64,000 bases of DNA from Diphasiastrum complanatum (taxonomy: Eukaryota; Streptophyta; Lycopodiopsida; Lycopodiales; Lycopodiaceae): positions 68,798,980-68,862,979 of the forward strand of contig CM055095.1 of NCBI GenBank assembly GCA_029204225.1. Direction: 5' to 3'. Within the stretch, counting starts at the first letter, position 1, and every line of letters begins with the position of its first letter. This document shows positions 1 to 11,474 of the stretch, one piece after another. The notes beneath the pieces were generated by a model. The model did no database searches and had not been told where the DNA came from. It worked only from the letters and a program-made list of their open reading frames with translations. The translations under genes and the position numbers were made by a program.

Positions 1-125
1 GATTGTCCGCAGACTCTTGAGAAAGAGAAGCAAATGGCAAAAACACCCTATCGAAGGCTGATTGGATCATTGTTATATCTAGAAGACAACACCAGACCTG
101 ATATAGCATTTGCACCACATTCGTA
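1..125 (+). pseudogene. Ty1/copia RT/RNase H junction fragment
   Basis: The first 125 bases read through a segment containing YRRLIGSLLYL and TRPDIAF. This is the signature found in copia polyproteins at the end of reverse transcriptase, just before RNase H. The window edge cuts it on the left. On the right it runs directly into gag-like sequence, which is the wrong order for one intact element, so a deletion or the junction of two remnants is inferred. The same motif recurs in copia G near 53385-53445, suggesting a related family. Confidence 0.7.
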
Positions 126-239
126 CGAAAGATTAAAGATTTGTTTATCTCTTTGCGGAATTCTGGTGCGAAAAATGCAATTTCAAAGGAAAACAGCTTA
201 GTTATTTTCTTTTAGCCCTACCCAGGTCATTCCACACAA

Positions 240-740
240 CTCAAACCTTATTGGCAAAAGATGCAACAATGACACCTCAAAAGGCAATAGATGGAGTCAA
301 AGAGGAAGTAGAAGCTCATGAATGCTATGACAACCATGGCAATTTCGAAAATGCTCTATTTACTCAGAAGAATAAATCTTCTAAGAAGTCTAAGTTTAAG
401 AGGGAGTCGTCTAAAAGGAATGAGTCTAAGACAAATTATCAACAATCAAGAAACAGCAGAAAAATTCTAGTGATAAGAAGATCTGCAAAAGATGCAAAAG
501 ATCAGGTCATAGAAGATAAGTGTTGGATAAATCCAAAGATTGAATGCATTCATTGTCATAAATGGGGTCATGCAGCAATAGACTGTTATCAGAATTCCAG
601 AAACAAAAAAGAACAGAATCGAAGCAAATCTTTAGATTCAAACTCTGTCGAAAACAAAGCAGAATGCTCCAGAGCAACAGAAGATAGGACAACAAGGAAC
701 TCAACAGCTTATGTTATCGTTGTCTATGTTGTTCATCTAA
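240..740 (+). pseudogene. Ty1/copia gag C-terminal part with zinc knuckle
   Basis: This is a lysine/serine-rich reading frame with a CCHC zinc knuckle (CIHCHKWGHAAIDC, spacing CX2CX4HX4C) near bases 544-585. Knuckles of this type bind RNA in retrotransposon Gag. There is no credible ATG at the start; the open frame merely begins at a TTG, and the N-terminal Gag domain is missing. The frame breaks close to 750, where the protease motif appears in another frame. It is a remnant, not a working gene. Confidence 0.75.
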
Positions 741-744
741 TTCA

Positions 745-1706
745 ATTCAAGAAGTAGTACTTGATTCGGGAGCCACCTCACATTTTGTTTTCTCGAAACA
801 AATTTTATCTGAGTACAGGAAGACAAACTATTCGAGATTCATTATACTTGGAGACAGTTCTAAATACGTGGTTGATGGAACTGGTGTACTATGGCTGGAC
901 ACAAATCAGGGAGACAAGAAACTAGAGGAAGTTCTCTATGTCCCTACTCTTGACAAAGATCTTCTATCCGTAGCCAATATAGTCGATACAGGCATGTCAG
1001 TAACCTTTACAAAGACCTCTTGTAAATTGTTCGAGAAAGATTTTGATAACCTAGTGGCTAAAGGCAATAGAGAAGGATATTTGTATCACTTGAACATTCG
1101 AACTCGAATCGAACAAGTGAATCAAACTCAGGAATCAAGAGATATACAGTGGCACAAGAGGTTATGTCACATGAACATGGAAGCCTTGTACCAAGCCAAC
1201 AAAAGTCAAAGAAATGAAGGAGTTGAAATCAAAAGTAGAGATATTCGAACTACCTGCGAATCCTATCTTAAAAGCAAGATGACTAGAACACCTTTCAGTA
1301 AGGATGTTTATAAAGCAACTAAGGTATTTTAAATTGTGCATTCAGATATTTGTGGACCATTCGGAGTATTGTCGTTGGGTGATGCAAAATACTTCATAAC
1401 ATTTATTGATGACTTCAGCAAGTTCATTGTGGTATACTTTATTTGTACTAAATCAAAAGCTTTCGAGAAATTCGTTGAGTATAGAAATTGGGCTGAGAAG
1501 TAGACATGCAATAAGTTGAAGCTGATTTGCATAGATCGTGGAGGTGAGTACATTTCCAATGAATTCAAGGCTTATTGTAATGATCGATGTATTATGCATA
1601 CGAAGACTGCATCATACATACCTCAACACAATGGAATAGCTGAACGAAGGAATCGTAAACTTATGGAAGTGCAAGGTGTATGATGGCTCATGTGAAAGCA
1701 CCAAAA
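745..1706 (+). pseudogene. Ty1/copia protease-integrase remnant, cut off by copia A-
   Basis: The order is a protease core VLDSGATSHF (about 748-777), a pre-integrase region with WHKRLCHMN, then an integrase core with VHSDICGPF, FITFIDDFSKF, GGEYIS and HNGIAERRN. The catalytic region is recognisable, but in-frame stops near 1330 and 1501 and a frameshift near 1675 break it. The conserved MMAHVKAPK segment is still readable up to about 1706, where copia A- sequence begins. The integrase C-terminus, RT and RNase H do not reappear beyond 7801, so the continuation was lost or lies elsewhere. Confidence 0.85.
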
Positions 1707-2305
1707 ATTCAAACACTTCCAACTCTCACTCACACGTGTGGGAAGTATTCAAAAAATAATCTAAGTAAAAACAAGCTGCTCTCCTTGGGTAGAGAGAGAA
1801 AAGGCATCATGAGCTCTCGGGTAGAGAGAGAAAGCTAGAAATCCAATAACTCACAAAATCCATAAAATCACCAAATCAATTAGCTTCAAAATGAGGAGTA
1901 CATTGATACTAGTAGATCCACGAGCTACCACTATGCTTAACTATGATTGGACATACTTTGTCAACTCTTGATCCTATTGGACCATTGATCCATGCACCTC
2001 TTAATTCTATTGGACTATATTCAAGCACACCTCAATTTCTTATTGGACCTCACAAGGTTCCACCTCTAAATCCTATTGGACCTCCCGAAATTCATCAAAC
2101 AAAAGCATTACACTTGTCTACACTCTAATTGGCACGTGTTTAGCCTCTTACTCTATTTTGGCTCAATAGTGGCATTACAAGTGGAAATGCATAATTTGCC
2201 ATCTATGCCAAATTTATTCCTATCAACATCCTACACCTAGATGCTTGATGTAAAAAACATAAGACCCCTATATCTAACATAGATAATCTTTTTCAATTCT
2301 TCACA
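1707..2305 (-). repeat. 3' LTR of copia A-, truncated
   Basis: It matches the first 600 bp of the element's 5' LTR with about a dozen differences. In element orientation it starts with TGTGAAGAATTG directly after the purine tract, as an LTR should. The last 137 bp or so (corresponding to 7065-7201) are absent; at 1707 the sequence passes straight into a copia integrase remnant. A post-insertion deletion is the simplest explanation. Confidence 0.9.
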
Positions 2306-2313
2306 CTCCTCCT
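2306..2313 (-). other. Polypurine tract of copia A-
   Basis: On the minus strand AGGAGGAG lies immediately before the TGTGAAG start of the 3' LTR. This is where a plus-strand primer is expected. Confidence 0.85.
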
Positions 2314-2323
2314 AAAAAATTAT

Positions 2324-4019
2324 CTATGAATATTTGAGCATTGATCTTGATATAACTCCAAGATTAGATCTATGCTTGATGAAAGCACTTTTGCTCAAAG
2401 GCTTAGTGAGTAGATCGGCAATACAAGAGGACGAGTTGACATGCTCCAAACAGATTTCTCCTCCAATAAGCTTTTCTCTCACAAAATGGTGTGCCACTTC
2501 TATGTGCTTGCTTCTTGCATGAAATATGGGATTATTGGCAAGAGCTTGGGCCGAGATGTTATCACACTTGATCTTTGGTAGATCATCCTCCTTGATGCAC
2601 TTTAGCTCCATTAATAACCTCTTGATCCAAAGCACCTCTTTGGTAGTTGTAGTGAGTGCTTTGTACTCGGCCTCACATGAAGAGAGAGATATAGTATCTT
2701 GCTTTTTGGAAAGCCAAGATATTAGATTGCCTCCAAGAAAGATGGTGTATGCACTAATAGACTTTCGATCCATCTCGTCACTTGCAAAGTCCGAATCCGA
2801 GTAGCCAACAATGGATAGATCTTCACTTTTATAGAGTAGACCATAATCACAAGATGAAGATACATATCTTAGAATCCTCTTGGCCATCTTCCAATGATGG
2901 ATCTTATGATCTTGCATAAATTGACTCGATTTGTGCACACAAAAACTTAGTTCGGGCCTAGTAATGGTAAGCCAAATCAAGGAGCCTACAAGACTCCTAA
3001 AAAGTGTGATGTACTCAAAGGATATTTCATCACCTTCATTAGGATCTTTTACAATTTGCTCCAATGGAGTATCTATGCTCTTAGAATTTTCCATATGGAA
3101 TTTTTTCAACAGAGTGAGCATATCTAGATTGGCATATAAAGACATGATATTCATAAAACTCAATTTCTAGGCCTAGGATGTGATGTATCTCTCCTAGATC
3201 TTGCATTTTAAATTCACATCCAAGTGCTAGCTTGGTTTCATCAACTAGATTGATACAACTTCCACAAAGAATAATGTCATCAACATAAATTAGAAGAATG
3301 ACAATATTGCTATCAACAAACTTTAAATACATGGAAGGATCATAGTCACTAAGAGTAAATCCTAGTGAGATAAGAAAAGAATCAAGTCTTGAATACCATG
3401 ATCTTGGTGCTTGCTTGAGTCCATAAATACTTTTGAAGAGCAAGCACACTTTGGACTCATCCTTGATGAATCCTTGAGGTTGTTCCATACAGATCTCCTC
3501 CTCAAGATAACCATTTAGAAAAGCATTTGAAACATCTAATTGGAACACCTTCCACTTGAAAAAACAAGCAAGAGAAATAAGAATTATTATTGTCACCATC
3601 TTTGCAACGGGTGCAAAGGTCTCCTCATAATCAAGACCACGGATTTGAGCAAATCCTTTGGCACATAATCTTGCTTTATGCTTGTTGATGGTGCCATCAT
3701 GATTGAACTTGATCCGAAATACCCACTTGCAACCAATCACGTGCTTGTTGGATGGAGGATCCACAAGCTCCCAAGTATTGTTGGTTATCAATGCATCATA
3801 CTCTTGCTTCATGGAATCATACCACTCCTTGGTATTGAGTGCCTCTTGTACATTCTTTGGCTCTTCATGCGAGACATAAAAAACATAATTAGCGGAATCA
3901 AGATCCACTTGTTTGCCTTTGTCAACATATGAGAGCCTCTTAGGCTCGGATCTATCTCTCATGGATCTTCTTGGTGAGAAAATCCGAGGAGAGTCTTCTT
4001 CAAATCTCGACCCCATCAC
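2324..4019 (-). pseudogene. Copia A- reverse transcriptase and RNase H
   Basis: This is the C-terminal half of the A- polyprotein. RT is recognised by GCKWVFRIKFNHDGTINKHK, LDVSNAFLNGYLEEE and an intact active site LLIYVDDIIL. RNase H keeps its acidic residues in YSDSDFA, SSCEAEYKAL and KCDNISAQAL, and ends with the copia-typical ARSKHIEVAHHF and LLTKPL. RT and RNase H are in different frames, with a one-base shift near 3117. An in-frame TAA at 4047-4049 separates this part from the integrase; copy A+ has a serine codon (TCA) there. Apart from these lesions, no catalytic residue looks lost. Confidence 0.93.
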
Positions 4020-4046
4020 ATCATGATTGTCTTCAAAATCAATAAT

Positions 4047-6125
4047 TTATGATGCATCCATAGATTTCTTGATCTCAGCCTCTTCAAAATATGAGTGTTG
4101 ATCTTCATGAAAGACAACATCTCCACTTTCAATAACTTGAGAAGTAGAGAGTAAAAAGACTCTATAGGCCTTCTTGGTGGATGAGTATCCAACCATGATC
4201 CCTTTGCATGCACTAGGATCTTCCTTCTTCCTTGTTTCCAAGGGAATATGGACAAAGCATAAGCATCCAAAAACTCTAAGGTGATCAACCTTAGGCTTCT
4301 TCAAAAATAAGATTTCATATGGTGACTTTCCTCCAAGAGCTATATGTGGGAGCCTATTGCAAAGATAATTTGCACAATTAATGGCTTCTCCCCAAAAATC
4401 TTTGGGCAAAGATGCCTCAATTCTCATAGATTTTGCAAATTCACATAGAGATCTATTCTTTCTCTCGGCCACTCCATTTTGAGATGGAGAGTAGGCACAA
4501 GAGAACTCTCTTTTAATGCCTTCAAGCTCACAAAAATCTTGAAATTTATTGGAGATATATTCACCACCTCCATCACTTCTAAGAGCTTTAATCTTGAATG
4601 AGAATTGCTTCTCTACATAAGCTTTGAAAATAAGAAAATGATCAAACACCATAGATTTAGAAGCAAGAAGATATATCCAAGTGAATCTTGTGTAATCATC
4701 AATGAAAGTAACAAAACAAGTGGCTCCTCCCTTGCTTGTAGTTGATGAGAAATGCACATCCGAGTGGATTAACTCCAAAGGATGCTTGCTTTTGATAGAA
4801 GATCTTGTAAATGGCTTTTTGTGAGATTTAGGAATAGCACAAGCATCACAAGGCTTGATCTTCTTGGAGACTGACTTTGGCAAGCCAATAGCTTTGGCTT
4901 CTTTGATCATAGAGAGCATGGATTTGTAGTTGCGATGTCCCAACCTCGTATGCCATAATTCCTCCATAGAGAGCTTGTTCACAAGAGCAACATTACAAGC
5001 ATTCACATACTCATTTGGATCTAGTTTATAGATGCCTCCAAATCTAGATCCTAATGCAAGTATCTCATCATTCGTCTTGATAGTGCAAGTATCAACATTG
5101 AATTTTACATCAAGGCCATTATCAAGCAATTGGCCAACACTAATAAGATTCTTGGTAAGCTTAGGTACATAAAGAACTTTAGAGAGAGAAAGAACTTTAG
5201 AGGATGCAAGCTTCAAGGGAATGTTCCCTATGCCTTCAATAGGACATTCAAAATCATTTGCAGTGTATATTGATTTCTTGACTCCATCATAAGGTGCAAT
5301 AGAAGAGAAAGAGTCCTTGGAGCTACACATATGTGAAGAGGCTCCACTATCAATATACCATAGGCCGTCCTTCTTGAAAGGAGTAGATGAGAAACTAGAG
5401 ACCATAAGAGATCCCTCTCCATCACTTGCAATAGTGTCTTCCTTCTCATTGGTAATGTTGGCTTGCTTGAGTTGATTCTTCTTCTTGAAGCAATTGGTGG
5501 CATAATGACCTTTCTTGCCACAATAAAAGCACTTGATCTTCTTCTTCTTGAGCTTGGATGATGAAGCATTAGAGGAATCATCTTCCTCCTCATCTTTGTA
5601 TTTGGATTTGACTTTGTCCTTGCTTGAGGATTGTTGATGTTGGTTCTTGCTCCTCCCTTTGTGCTTATCCTTGGCAAAGAGAGCTTTGCCATCATTATGA
5701 GTGAGAGAAAGCTTGTCCATCCTTAAGGGCTTGTACTCTTGTCTTGATTCTTCCAAAATTAGCACACTTTGGAGAGCCTCCAAACTTGGTAGCTCCTCCT
5801 TAATGGCATAGGATTGGACAAGGTTATCAAATTCACTTCTCAAGTCATTGAGAATGACTTGAACTAGCTCATTTTGATTGATGGAATCACCAATACAAGC
5901 AAGTTCTCTATGAATATCTTTTACTCTCAAAACATAACTAGATGCACTCTCATAACTCTTTTGTCTACTTTGAAAGATTTGATTCCTAAGACTGAGAATC
6001 CTAGAGGTATTCTTAGCCTCATAGGTAGTCTTGAGATAATCCCAAGCTTCTTTGGCTGTTGTACAAGTATCTATCTCCCTCAATATCTCATTAGAGACAT
6101 TCATCTTAATGTAGTGGAGAGCCAT
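4047..6125 (-). pseudogene. Copia A- gag-protease-integrase, 692-codon open frame
   Basis: This long open frame holds the C-terminal two-thirds of Gag with an intact knuckle CFYCGKKGHYATNC, a protease with YIDSGASSHM, and an integrase with WHTRLGHRNY, the zinc pair CDAC, IHSDVHF, LRSDGGGEY and NGVAERKNRS. The integrase HHCC and DDE residues are all present. It continues from gag at 6308 but is separated from it by a TAA at 6147-6149, where A+ has a glutamine codon. It ends at a second premature TAA (4047-4049). It is among the best preserved polyprotein segments in the window. Confidence 0.94.
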
Positions 6126-6149
6126 CCTAGCTCTCTTTTTGTATTTTTA

Positions 6150-6308
6150 GACCTCTTGAAGAACTTGTGGTTCTTCTTCAAGGCCAAGAACTATGTCCAT
6201 CATGTCTTGAAGGATCAAGATAGACTCCATCCTCATTTTCCAAATTGAATAGTTTGAAGTGGACAATCTTTCACTTGGATCCAACAAGGATGAACCCATT
6301 GAAGACAT
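6150..6308 (-). pseudogene. Copia A- gag N-terminus
   Basis: The chosen start is the ATG at 6308, giving MSSMGSSLLDPSERLSTSNY, which aligns with the start of gag in A+ (18975) and in C (37375). The motif SNYSIWKMRMESIL is the usual N-terminal Gag signature of this copia group (YxxWKxxMExxL). A single C-to-T type change produced the TAA at 6147-6149, which cuts Gag after about 53 residues. The rest of Gag continues in the same frame at 6125. Confidence 0.9.
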
Positions 6309-7052
6309 TTGAAGTGAAGAAAACTCAAATGATGAACAATAGATGTTGCTACACACTCTCCATAGGATCCAAGAATAGAGTACTACCTCCTCCTATGAAA
6401 GATCTTGCAACTATTTGTGAATTGATTCTCACTAGCTACACAAATCTCTCCAAAACAAGATCTATTTCACATCAAATGATGGAGTATAGGCAAAGTTAGG
6501 ATCAAACACTCTTAGCACCTGTGAAGTACTCTAAGAAATCAAATTTGACTCAAATACAATGATATTGCATGAAAGAAAATGGCTAAGATCTCAAAACAGT
6601 GCCTAGATCAAATATAGATGAGATTGGCAAGCATACAACTGTGATTTTGGATCACCCAAGAAATCTCTTGACCAAACCAAATGTGTCCACCCAGGTCTAG
6701 GTGCCCTACCTAACCCTCTTCAAAAGCTTATAACTTCTGATTGGCTCAACTAAATGGAATGAAACTGATTGCATCAGAAACTAGACAAAAATATCTTCAA
6801 AACAAGCTATCAAGCAAGATAAATGGATTAAGCGTGAGAGAGAACTTCCAAACTGAATTTGGATGTTCCTCACACATGTCTGAGCACCTGATTCTGTACA
6901 GTACCAGGTCAGACCCAATCAATGTCCTTTTGATCTCTTTTGATCCAAAATTGAACAAGATAGCTAGGAAAATGGGCCTTGACAATTTCTAGCTCAAGAT
7001 TGATGAAAAGTTTTCACTTAGATGGATCAAAATGCATGGTAACCTTAGGTAG
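6309..7052 (-). other. Untranslated leader of copia A-
   Basis: About 740 bp lie between the primer-binding site and gag. The stretch matches the leader of A+ (18231-18974) over most of its length. I see no conserved ORF in it. Confidence 0.75.
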
Positions 7053-7064
7053 GCTCTGATACCA
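7053..7064 (-). other. Primer-binding site of copia A-
   Basis: The minus strand reads TGGTATCAGAGC directly after the LTR end AACA. This is complementary to the 3' end of plant initiator-Met tRNA, the usual copia primer. Confidence 0.95.
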
Positions 7065-7801
7065 TGTTGAATTTCACACGTGTGGATTGTCCACAACATG
7101 TACTTGTGATCTCCTAAGGTGTGTAGATGCACCAAGATTAAGATTAGATTGAGATTCAAGATCAATCTTAGATCCTATGGCAAAAACACACTACTACATG
7201 CATTCAAACACTTCCAACTCTCACTCACACGTGTGGGAAGTATTCAAAAAATAATCTAAGTTAAAACAAGCTGCTCTCCTCGGGTAGAGAGAGAAAAAGC
7301 ATCATGAGCTCTCGGGTAGAGAGAGAAAGCTAGAAATCCAATAACACTCAAAATCCATATAATCACCAAATCAATTAGCTTCAAAATGAGGAGTACAATG
7401 ATACTAGTAGATCCACGAGCTACCACTATGTTTAACTATGATTGGTCCATACTTTGTCACCTCTTGATCCTATTGGACCATTGATCCATGCACCTCTTAA
7501 TTCTATTGGACTATATTCAAGCACACCTCAATTTCCTATTGGACCTCACAAGGTTCCACCTCTAAATCCTATTGGACCTCTTGACATTCATCAAACAAAA
7601 GCATTACACTTGTCTACACTCTAATTGGCACGTGTTTAGCCTCTTACTCTATTTTGGCTCAATAGTGGCATTACAAGTGGAAATGCATAATTTGCCATCT
7701 ATGCCAAATTTATTCCTATCAACATCCTACACCTAGATGCTTGATGTAAAAAACATAAGACCCCTATATCTAACATAGATAATCTTTTTCAATTCTTCAC
7801 A
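7065..7801 (-). repeat. 5' LTR of copia A- (737 bp)
   Basis: In element orientation it begins TGTGAAGAATTG and ends AATTCAACA before the PBS. The U3 part carries repeated GGTCCAATAG motifs, that is CCAAT boxes. Downstream come two copies of a pyrimidine-rich CTCTCTCTACC block and two CACACGTGTG palindromes that contain a G-box core. The A+ LTR at 17482-18218 has exactly the same length. Confidence 0.95.
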
Positions 7802-8267
7802 AATAACACATAGCCAATTGACTAATCGTCCAATGAGTCTATGAACTAATGCAAAATAGAGCACTCTATTTGATCTCTCTCTTTGACTTCTAGATTATTG
7901 TATTAGAGAGATCGCGCATCTGCAAGGATTCGAACATGTACACTCTTTCAAACTAATCAAATTAGTTCCAGTACATATTGTGCATTGTTGTGTCATGTCA
8001 CTTGCATAAATTTCAAGGTCTATAAATAAACAACTCGTAGATTAAGTCATTTTATATATAATAGTGTCTGCTAATTGTAATGCTCTTTATATAATTTGTT
8101 TTACACATTTTCGTAATTAAATAATTTTGTGTGTGTTTACGGAATCAATTGTTTCGATCTTCACAACTTCAAAGCTTGGATCAAGTAGAGCGAGCATCAA
8201 ATTATTGAAGCTAGCTTGAATCCAATAGACGTAGCTCATACACCAAGGAGTCATTTGATTCCCAACA
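7802..8267 (+). repeat. Probable 5' LTR (right part) of copia B
   Basis: The stretch ends in CCCAACA and is followed at once by a primer-binding site (TGGTATCAAAGC, 8268-8279) and then a copia gag, so it must be the right part of an LTR. I could not find the left end; A- occupies everything to its left. A near-repeat of the PBS core, TATCAGAAC, follows at about 8289. Confidence 0.65.
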
Positions 8268-8386
8268 TGGTATCAAAGCATATAGTATCAGAACCAATTT
8301 TTTTCTGATACAAAAAGTAAGCATTCACTAAATTGTCTAGAAGTCCTACAATCTACTGTTTGTATAGATTTTCCTTGAACTTCCAC

Positions 8387-8960
8387 ATGGATTCTCAATC
8401 AAAGTCTGGTCTAATGGTAGACAAGCTTGATGGATCGAATTACCATCGGTGGAAATTCAAGATAAAAGTCGTGCTAATGGCCAAAGAACTTTGGGAAATA
8501 GTCATAGGTGTCAAACTACTTTCCAATGCCGATAGTAAGCAAGTTTATAAATGGAAGCTTAGGTATGGTAAGGCTTTCACCTTAATCACCCTTAATATAT
8601 CAGACACACAGATTGGCCATATTAGACAAGCCCAATATTTTTAAGAAGCTTGGGACATTTTGGACACACTCTATTAAGTGAGAGATGTCACTTTGAAACT
8701 ACATATGACAAAGAAATTTTTCTCTCAAAATATCGAAAAGTGATTCTACTCAGAATCACATCAATCATTTCAAGACTATGCTGAGCAGGTGGTAGAAATA
8801 GGTTCATTCATCAAAAATTCAGATGTTGTCATGACCTTATTGTCTAGTCTGTTGTCGTCATATGAAAACTAGATCATGGTCATTTCAACCCACTCAAAAC
8901 TTTCTTTGTCTAGAGTCCTAACTATGATGTCCAGAAGAAGATTCGAAGGAATGGTGCATC
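8387..8960 (+). pseudogene. Copia B gag remnant
   Basis: The start is the ATG at 8387 (MDSQSKSGLMVDKLDGSNYH). Residues DKLDGSNYHRWKFKIKVVLM form the N-terminal Gag motif and closely resemble the gag of copia D at 46659. In-frame stops at about 8642 and 8869 and frame changes break the gene. The reading passes through LLSSLLSSYEN and STHSKLSLSRV, then meets RT-derived sequence near 8960. Knuckle, protease and integrase are missing, which indicates a large internal deletion. Confidence 0.8.
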
Positions 8961-9029
8961 CTCATCCTCCATCAAAGACTCACAAGCTCTTTACTCCAAG
9001 AGAGGCTCGAAGAAGACCAAGATCTACAT

Positions 9030-9860
9030 ATTATAATGTTTATTTTAAGGTCATTCAACAATCCTTTATCATGATCACATTGTACATGGATGATAATAAT
9101 ATCGAATTAATAAAGGATATGATGAGGATGTCATCTCAAGAATTTGAGATGACAGATCTACAAGAAGCTCATTACTGTCTCGAGATCCAAATCCACAAAG
9201 ACAGAAACAAGAGGCTCATCTACATTACTCAGCAGAGGTATATCCTTAATATGCCTACGATGTTCAATTTCATGAATTGCAAGCTTGTATATCCTCCCAT
9301 GGATCCAGGTCTTAAACTATCGAAAGAGCAATGCCCTCAAACCAAAGAGGAAAATGAAGGGATATCCATTTCAGTCTATTATTGGATCTCTCATGTATAA
9401 ACTAGTCTCCACCAGACTTGATCTTGCATATGATGGCAGCTCTTTGAGCCAATATATGGCTAATCCTAGAATGATCCATTGGAAAGCTCTTTAAAGAGTC
9501 GTCAGATATGTTCGAGCTACTATCCACCTTTGCATCTGCTATGGAGAGACTGCCTAGTTTTGTCTTCCTACTCTATAGTCGTCCTATATCTTGGAATAGT
9601 CGAAAGAAAACCTCCATTGTAATGTCCTCGACAAAATTTGAGTGCGCAACTTCACAAGCCACCAAGGAGATAGTTTGGTTGAGGAATTTGTTGTCTAATA
9701 TCGGTCTTAGACAAAATGCTCCAACAATCATTCAGTGTGATAATCAAAGTGCTACTGCATTGTCGATCAATCCTAGATTTCATTCTAGAAGCAAGCACAT
9801 TGAAATCAAATATCACTACATCAAGAGTTGAATTCTCAACAAGGATGTATGTCTAAAGTG
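9030..9860 (+). pseudogene. Copia B reverse transcriptase C-terminus and RNase H
   Basis: RT is represented only by its second half: an active-site motif TLYMDDNNIE, then FEMTDLQEAHYCLEIQIH and ITQQRYILNM. It is followed, with frameshifts, by a segment like GSLMYKLVSTRLDLAY and by RNase H pieces such as STKFECATSQATKEIVWLRN, QCDNQSATAL and RFHSRSKHIEIKYHYIKS. The RNase H glutamate site reads TKFECA instead of the usual EAEY, so activity is unlikely. RT follows gag directly because protease and integrase were deleted. Confidence 0.85.
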
Positions 9861-9976
9861 TTGTAGAACACAATATATGAAAGTTGACATACTTATAAAG
9901 GGATTAAATCAGGAGGCACACACAAACTTCTGTGCAATCTTGAATCTAACGATCAAGACATTCAAGGATCTAGATT

Positions 9977-9986
9977 AAGGGGGGGA
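9977..9986 (+). other. Polypurine tract of copia B
   Basis: A run AAGGGGGGG follows the words GGATCTAGATT, which also precede the tract of copia D (minus strand near 15270). The sequence after it resembles a 3' LTR start that has lost its first few bases. Confidence 0.65.
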
Positions 9987-10639
9987 TTTATATCCTCTCT
10001 CTCTCCCTCTCTCTCTCCCCCTGATGCAATAGCTAATCTAGATCCATTCATTTGCTATATATAATTACTTGAGTTTGGCCAAAAAATTTGAGTATATATT
10101 TGTAGATCCATATATTACTATCTTAGCTTGAATCTTAAGCAAATTTTTGTTGAAGATTTGATTAATGAATTTTTTTTTTGTGATGGAGGTCCATTTCCAA
10201 TTTTGCTAGATTTCTTTGGAGGTGGAGTGGGAGAGAAGCACTTCAACTTTTCATTTTTGAAATTTTATTTTGGTACAAAAGAAATTCACTCTATTCATTT
10301 CAAAGTTTCAAAAATTAAAAATAATAATCCTACCCTTGATATACCTAATCCCAACCCTACCCTTGTAGTCCAATCTCTTGGATTAGTCATCCCATCATAG
10401 AGTGGTCACCAAATGCTAGTACATTGATGGTAGTCCATTCAAGATAATGCATACCATATCCACATCATCATAGAATCTAACCACAAAAGCTCATAAATTC
10501 AACATTTGTTCACAATGATTCTCTTGGACTCTACCACGTGTCCTTCACTGATTGGATAAATGTTGACTTCACAACGACATGCTTGAGGAGCCTTAACAAT
10601 TCAAAATGCTAGGTTAAAAAAATGGATGCACAAACAGTA

Positions 10640-10705
<66 letters not shown>

Positions 10706-10706
10706 T

Positions 10707-10739
<33 letters not shown>

Positions 10740-11470
10740 TACACATACATATATATATATATAAACTCACAAATTTTTTAAGCTATTTTTTAATTGACTA
10801 CTACTATAGATCACCTAGCTATGGGCACTTTCTCCTTGCTCTCTGATCAAGCCTTCAAACATCTAAAATGACGATGCCCAATAGCTCTGTTTAGACTATT
10901 AAAGAAATGAGTTTTTTTCAAAGAATTAATCATTCTCTCTCTACAGTCACTCAAAATCTTCTATTATCAGTCACTATTGGTGCTCTACTTCCTGAAGTCT
11001 GCACATAAAGCCTCTCTAGCTAAATCACAGTGGTTTGCAATCGCTAACTATTTTTCTCTTGGATTTTCACTTTTTTTCTTCATAGAAGATCTTAGACTTT
11101 GAACTCTTGGTGCACTCAAACTGCTTTACCTCTCCACAACCAGCTTCACAAGTACTTTCTTGACATCAGGTAGATATTTTTAAAGCTTTACTTTGGGTTT
11201 GATCAAGAAATGAGTGAAAACAGTTCACTCTGATCTTTGATACCTCCAATAGCTCAAAAAATGCTATGGGATACATTCTCTTTATTTTTGACCATTTTCT
11301 CTTATGTTTGCTGTTTTAGATAGCTTAAGCTCTCTATAAATCTTTCCTACACTCAAATATGATCTTGTTGGAGGGTTTGCAGATCCCAAGGCAACCCTAA
11401 CCCTAGACAATAAGCAAGAGAGATTTGGCACCTTGCATATGTAAGTCCAACCCGATGATCACATACTTAT
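9987..11470. other. Non-coding stretch, possible degenerate LTR
   Basis: Immediately right of the B purine tract there is a CT-rich block (about 9990-10022) that may be the remains of the B 3' LTR. The rest is AT-rich with no ORF I recognise. A compound microsatellite occupies 10641-10763. I see no gene in this stretch. Confidence 0.5.
10641..10763. repeat. Compound microsatellite (TG)n-(ATAC)n-(AT)n
   Basis: About 32 uninterrupted TG units (10641-10704) are followed by ATAC units and then by AT-rich dinucleotides. Alternating purine-pyrimidine runs like this are length-variable and can adopt Z-DNA. Confidence 0.98.
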
Positions 11471-11474
11471 TTGA

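Larger units (their letters stand above)
1707..7801 (-). mobile_element. Copia element A-, nearly complete
   Basis: On the minus strand the order is LTR (7801-7065), PBS (7064-7053), untranslated leader, gag-protease-integrase-RT-RNase H (6308-2324), PPT (2313-2306), 3' LTR (2305-1707). The order PR-IN-RT-RH is diagnostic of Ty1/copia. The 5' LTR is 737 bp and complete. The 3' LTR lacks its outer 137 bp or so, so no target-site duplication can be checked. By eye the LTRs differ at about a dozen positions over 600 bp, which suggests a fairly recent insertion. A second, truncated copy of the family (A+) lies at 17482-21652. Confidence 0.93.

Noticed and set aside
1943-2128. Open frame with repeated IGP / PIGP motifs, seen three times in the window
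   Set aside because: It is the CCAAT-box region of the A LTR read on the opposite strand; the 'repeat protein' only reflects the DNA repeat and occurs wherever an A LTR lies.
2334-2804. Plus-strand frames over the A- RNase H
   Set aside because: They are antisense shadows of a well-conserved RNase H coding region.
10641-10763. Microsatellite considered as a regulatory or CRISPR-like array
   Set aside because: Simple dinucleotide and tetranucleotide runs with no spacers; an ordinary eukaryotic microsatellite.
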